Source of the DNA: Mycobacterium sp. 1554424.7
GTDB lineage: Bacteria > Actinomycetota > Actinomycetes > Mycobacteriales > Mycobacteriaceae
Assembly (NCBI RefSeq): GCF_001665295.1
Contig: NZ_LZSE01000005.1
Span: 62,001 to 126,000, forward strand
Direction: 5' to 3'
DNA: 64,000 nucleotides
The translations under genes and the position numbers were made by a program. The notes beneath the pieces were generated by a model. The model worked only from the letters and a program-made list of their open reading frames with translations, ran no database searches and was not told where the DNA came from. Positions 62,532 through 64,000 of this stretch are shown piece after piece (the first letter of the stretch is position 1; every line of letters begins with the position of its first letter).

Positions 62532-62560
62532 GCTATTTATACCATTACTGCTAAAATAGC
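62532..62560. promoter_or_regulatory. Probable GntR operator and cluster motif, copy 3
   Basis: GCTATTT (62532-62538) and AAATAGC (62554-62560) are inverted arms around the AT-rich core ATACCATTACTGCTA. The site lies in the 61-base gap between the divergent CoA-transferase and GntR starts. The left part matches the sites at 52349 and 58607. Confidence 0.55.
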
Positions 62561-62589
62561 TAAGCCAGTCGAGCACGCGCGAGGATTGG

Positions 62590-63411
62590 ATGACCGCCCT
62601 GGGAATTGGCCAAGACGCCCGTCGCCGACTGTCGGCGCCGCGGATCGCCGAAATCGTAGCCGACGAGTTACGCCGTCAGATCATCGACGGCGAGCTCGCC
62701 GACGGCGACCTCCTGCCGCGCCAGGAGGTGCTCGTCGAGCAGTTCAACGTGAGCCTGGTCTCGCTGCGCGAGGCGCTTCGGATCCTAGAGACCGAGGGGC
62801 TGGTCTCGGTCCGGCGAGGCAACCGCGGCGGCGCCGTGGTGCACGCGCCCGCGAAGACCAGCGCGGCCTACATGCTCGGCCTGCTGCTGCAAAGCGAGTC
62901 GGTCGAAGTCGCCGACCTCGGCTTTGCGTTGCGGGAACTCGAGCCCGCCTGTGCCGCGCTGGCGGCCCAGCGGCCCGACCGGGCGGACACGTTGGTGCCG
63001 GAACTCAAGCGGGTGAACGATTCGATGGCCGAGCACCTCGAGGACGGTGGGCTCTTCACCGAAATCGGCCGTCAATTCCACGATCTCGTGGTCCGCGGCT
63101 GCGGAAACCACACCATCATCGCGGTGGTCGGCAGCCTGGAGACGCTGTGGACCAGTCACGAGCAGCAGTGGGCGGACGAGAGCGCGGCGCGCGGCACCTA
63201 CCCGTCGTTGGCGCAGCGCCGCGCGGTGCTGAACACGCACGTCAAGCTGACCGAGACGATCGCGGAGGGTGACGTCGACCGCGCCCGCCGCATCGCGGGT
63301 CGCCACCTCGCCGACACCCAGACCTACGTGTTGTCGGGTCGGCCCGATCAACGCATCCAAGCGCTGTCGCCGCAGGCATTGTCCCGTCCGCGGGACGTCC
63401 GGCGCGCCTGA
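62590..63411 (+). CDS. FadR-subfamily GntR transcriptional regulator
   Basis: A 273-residue protein. The winged helix is RIAEIVADELRRQIIDGELADGDLLPRQEVLVEQFNVSLVSLREALRILETEGLVSVRRGNRGGAVVHAP. The C-terminal FCD ligand domain has FALRELEPACAALAAQRPD, the metal-binding His pattern (IGRQFHDLVVRGCGN, LNTHVKLTETIAEGD, AGRHLADTQTY) and a basic tail. FCD proteins respond to organic acids or acyl-CoAs. It is the only regulator at the right end of the cluster. Together with the shared motifs it is the likely regulator of the CoA-transferase, Rieske/P450 and aldehyde dehydrogenase promoters. Confidence 0.88.
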   Translation: MTALGIGQDARRRLSAPRIAEIVADELRRQIIDGELADGDLLPRQEVLVEQFNVSLVSLREALRILETEGLVSVRRGNRGGAVVHAPAKTSAAYMLGLLLQSESVEVADLGFALRELEPACAALAAQRPDRADTLVPELKRVNDSMAEHLEDGGLFTEIGRQFHDLVVRGCGNHTIIAVVGSLETLWTSHEQQWADESAARGTYPSLAQRRAVLNTHVKLTETIAEGDVDRARRIAGRHLADTQTYVLSGRPDQRIQALSPQALSRPRDVRRA

Positions 63412-63416
63412 CGTCG

Positions 63417-64000
63417 ATGCGAACCGCACTAGTCACCGGCGGCAGCGGCGGGATCGGGAAAGCATGCGCCCGCAAGCTGGCCGAGCTCGGTTATGACGTG
63501 GTGCTCTCAGCGCGCCGCGAGGCCCCGCTGCGCGCGGCCGCCGAGGAGATGGGCGCGCGACACATCGTCGCCGACGCGTCGGACCACGACGGGTTCTCCG
63601 CTGCCATAAGCGATTTGGAGCGAATTGACCTTCTCGTGCACGCGGCCGGCACGCTCGGCGGGACCTACGCGCGCAAGCAGACATTCGATCAATGGCGGGC
63701 CATCATCTCGGCCAACCTGGACTCGTGCTTCGTGGTGACCGCCGCCGCCCTGCCCCGGATGCGCGCGGGCTCACGGTTCGTGTTCATCTCGTCGTCGGCG
63801 GCGCACGAGCCGATGATGGCCCGCACCGCCTACTCCGCGTCGAAAGCCGGCATGAACGCGTTCGCCCGCGCCCTGGCGCTCGAGCTGGACCGCGACGGCA
63901 TCGCCGTGCACATCGTGACGCCCGGACCGGTGGAAACCGAGATGCTGCAGGACGTTCCCTTCGAGATGTACGCGATCCAGGTGTCCGACGTCGCCGCGGC
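63417..64000 (+). CDS. Short-chain dehydrogenase, 3' end outside the window
   Basis: A partial SDR from ATG 63417, open to the window edge (about 194 residues): LVTGGSGGIGKACARKLAELG (cofactor site), LSARREAP (NADPH-type Arg), VHAAGTLGG, catalytic Ser in FISSSAAHE and YSASKAGMNAFARALALEL (YxxxK), then TPGPVETEM. It lies five bases after the GntR stop and is probably cotranscribed with it. In a ring-degrading cluster it would be a hydroxysteroid or beta-hydroxyacyl dehydrogenase. Confidence 0.87.
   Translation, partial: MRTALVTGGSGGIGKACARKLAELGYDVVLSARREAPLRAAAEEMGARHIVADASDHDGFSAAISDLERIDLLVHAAGTLGGTYARKQTFDQWRAIISANLDSCFVVTAAALPRMRAGSRFVFISSSAAHEPMMARTAYSASKAGMNAFARALALELDRDGIAVHIVTPGPVETEMLQDVPFEMYAIQVSDVAA

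Overview
The window is high-GC DNA from a Mycobacterium, most likely a slow grower (Mycobacterium avium-complex-like is an inference). The evidence is a multifunctional type I fatty acid synthase of about 3,080 residues followed by acpS, the mycolate beta-keto reductase cmrA, an L,D-transpeptidase lipoprotein, an MmpS/MmpL pair, DUF3618 and DUF1906 proteins, and a backbone that follows the M. tuberculosis Rv2498c-Rv2525c gene order as I remember it. There are two tRNA genes, no rRNA, no CRISPR array and no recognisable insertion sequence.

Layout. (1) 1-1064: end of a hypothetical gene and a MazE/MazF-type toxin-antitoxin pair. (2) 1111-11020: minus-strand acyl-CoA catabolism locus citE-maoC-fadE19-accA1-accD1-scoB-scoA plus fadD35, with the divergent TetR repressor bkaR. 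The genes are tightly overlapped, and two copies of one palindrome lie before scoA and in the fadD35/bkaR gap. This reads as branched-chain keto-acid/acyl-CoA breakdown. (3) 11090-14026: membrane protein, MFS permease and cmrA. (4) 14088-23835: an accessory island with a frameshifted oxidoreductase, regulator remnants, HxlR and two TetR regulators, an SDR, a DUF1326/DUF2182 pair, a cis-CaaD-like tautomerase, an enoyl-CoA hydratase and a CoA-transferase. It carries three copies of a NemR-like operator and duplicated promoter/fadE remnants. (5) 24010-30797: HerA-like ATPase, orn, tRNA-His, ldtC, a DMT permease, an Eis-like acetyltransferase and tRNA-Lys. (6) 30874-48687: mmpS-mmpL, a small zinc-finger gene behind a perfect CRP palindrome, a DUF3618 protein, bcp, a DUF3060 protein, an M20 peptidase, acpS, fas and a Tat-exported DUF1906 protein.

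(7) 48757-64000: a large catabolic cluster that I cannot assign to a known pathway. It holds a MerR regulator facing a Rieske oxygenase through a 19-bp-spacer promoter, an AttH-like protein, an aldehyde dehydrogenase, a maleylpyruvate-isomerase-like protein, two MaoC-fold proteins, a SnoaL-fold protein, an acyl-CoA ligase, a second Rieske oxygenase, a P450 with its 3Fe-4S ferredoxin, a tandem-fused CaiB/BaiF CoA-transferase, a FadR-type GntR regulator and a truncated SDR. The gene content (ligase, CoA-transferase, SnoaL dehydratase, SDR, oxygenases) suggests CoA-dependent degradation of a cyclic, perhaps steroid- or terpenoid-like, acid. A related A/T-rich motif lies before three of its promoters and suggests one regulon. 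This cluster and the operator-linked island are the best candidates for undescribed biology.
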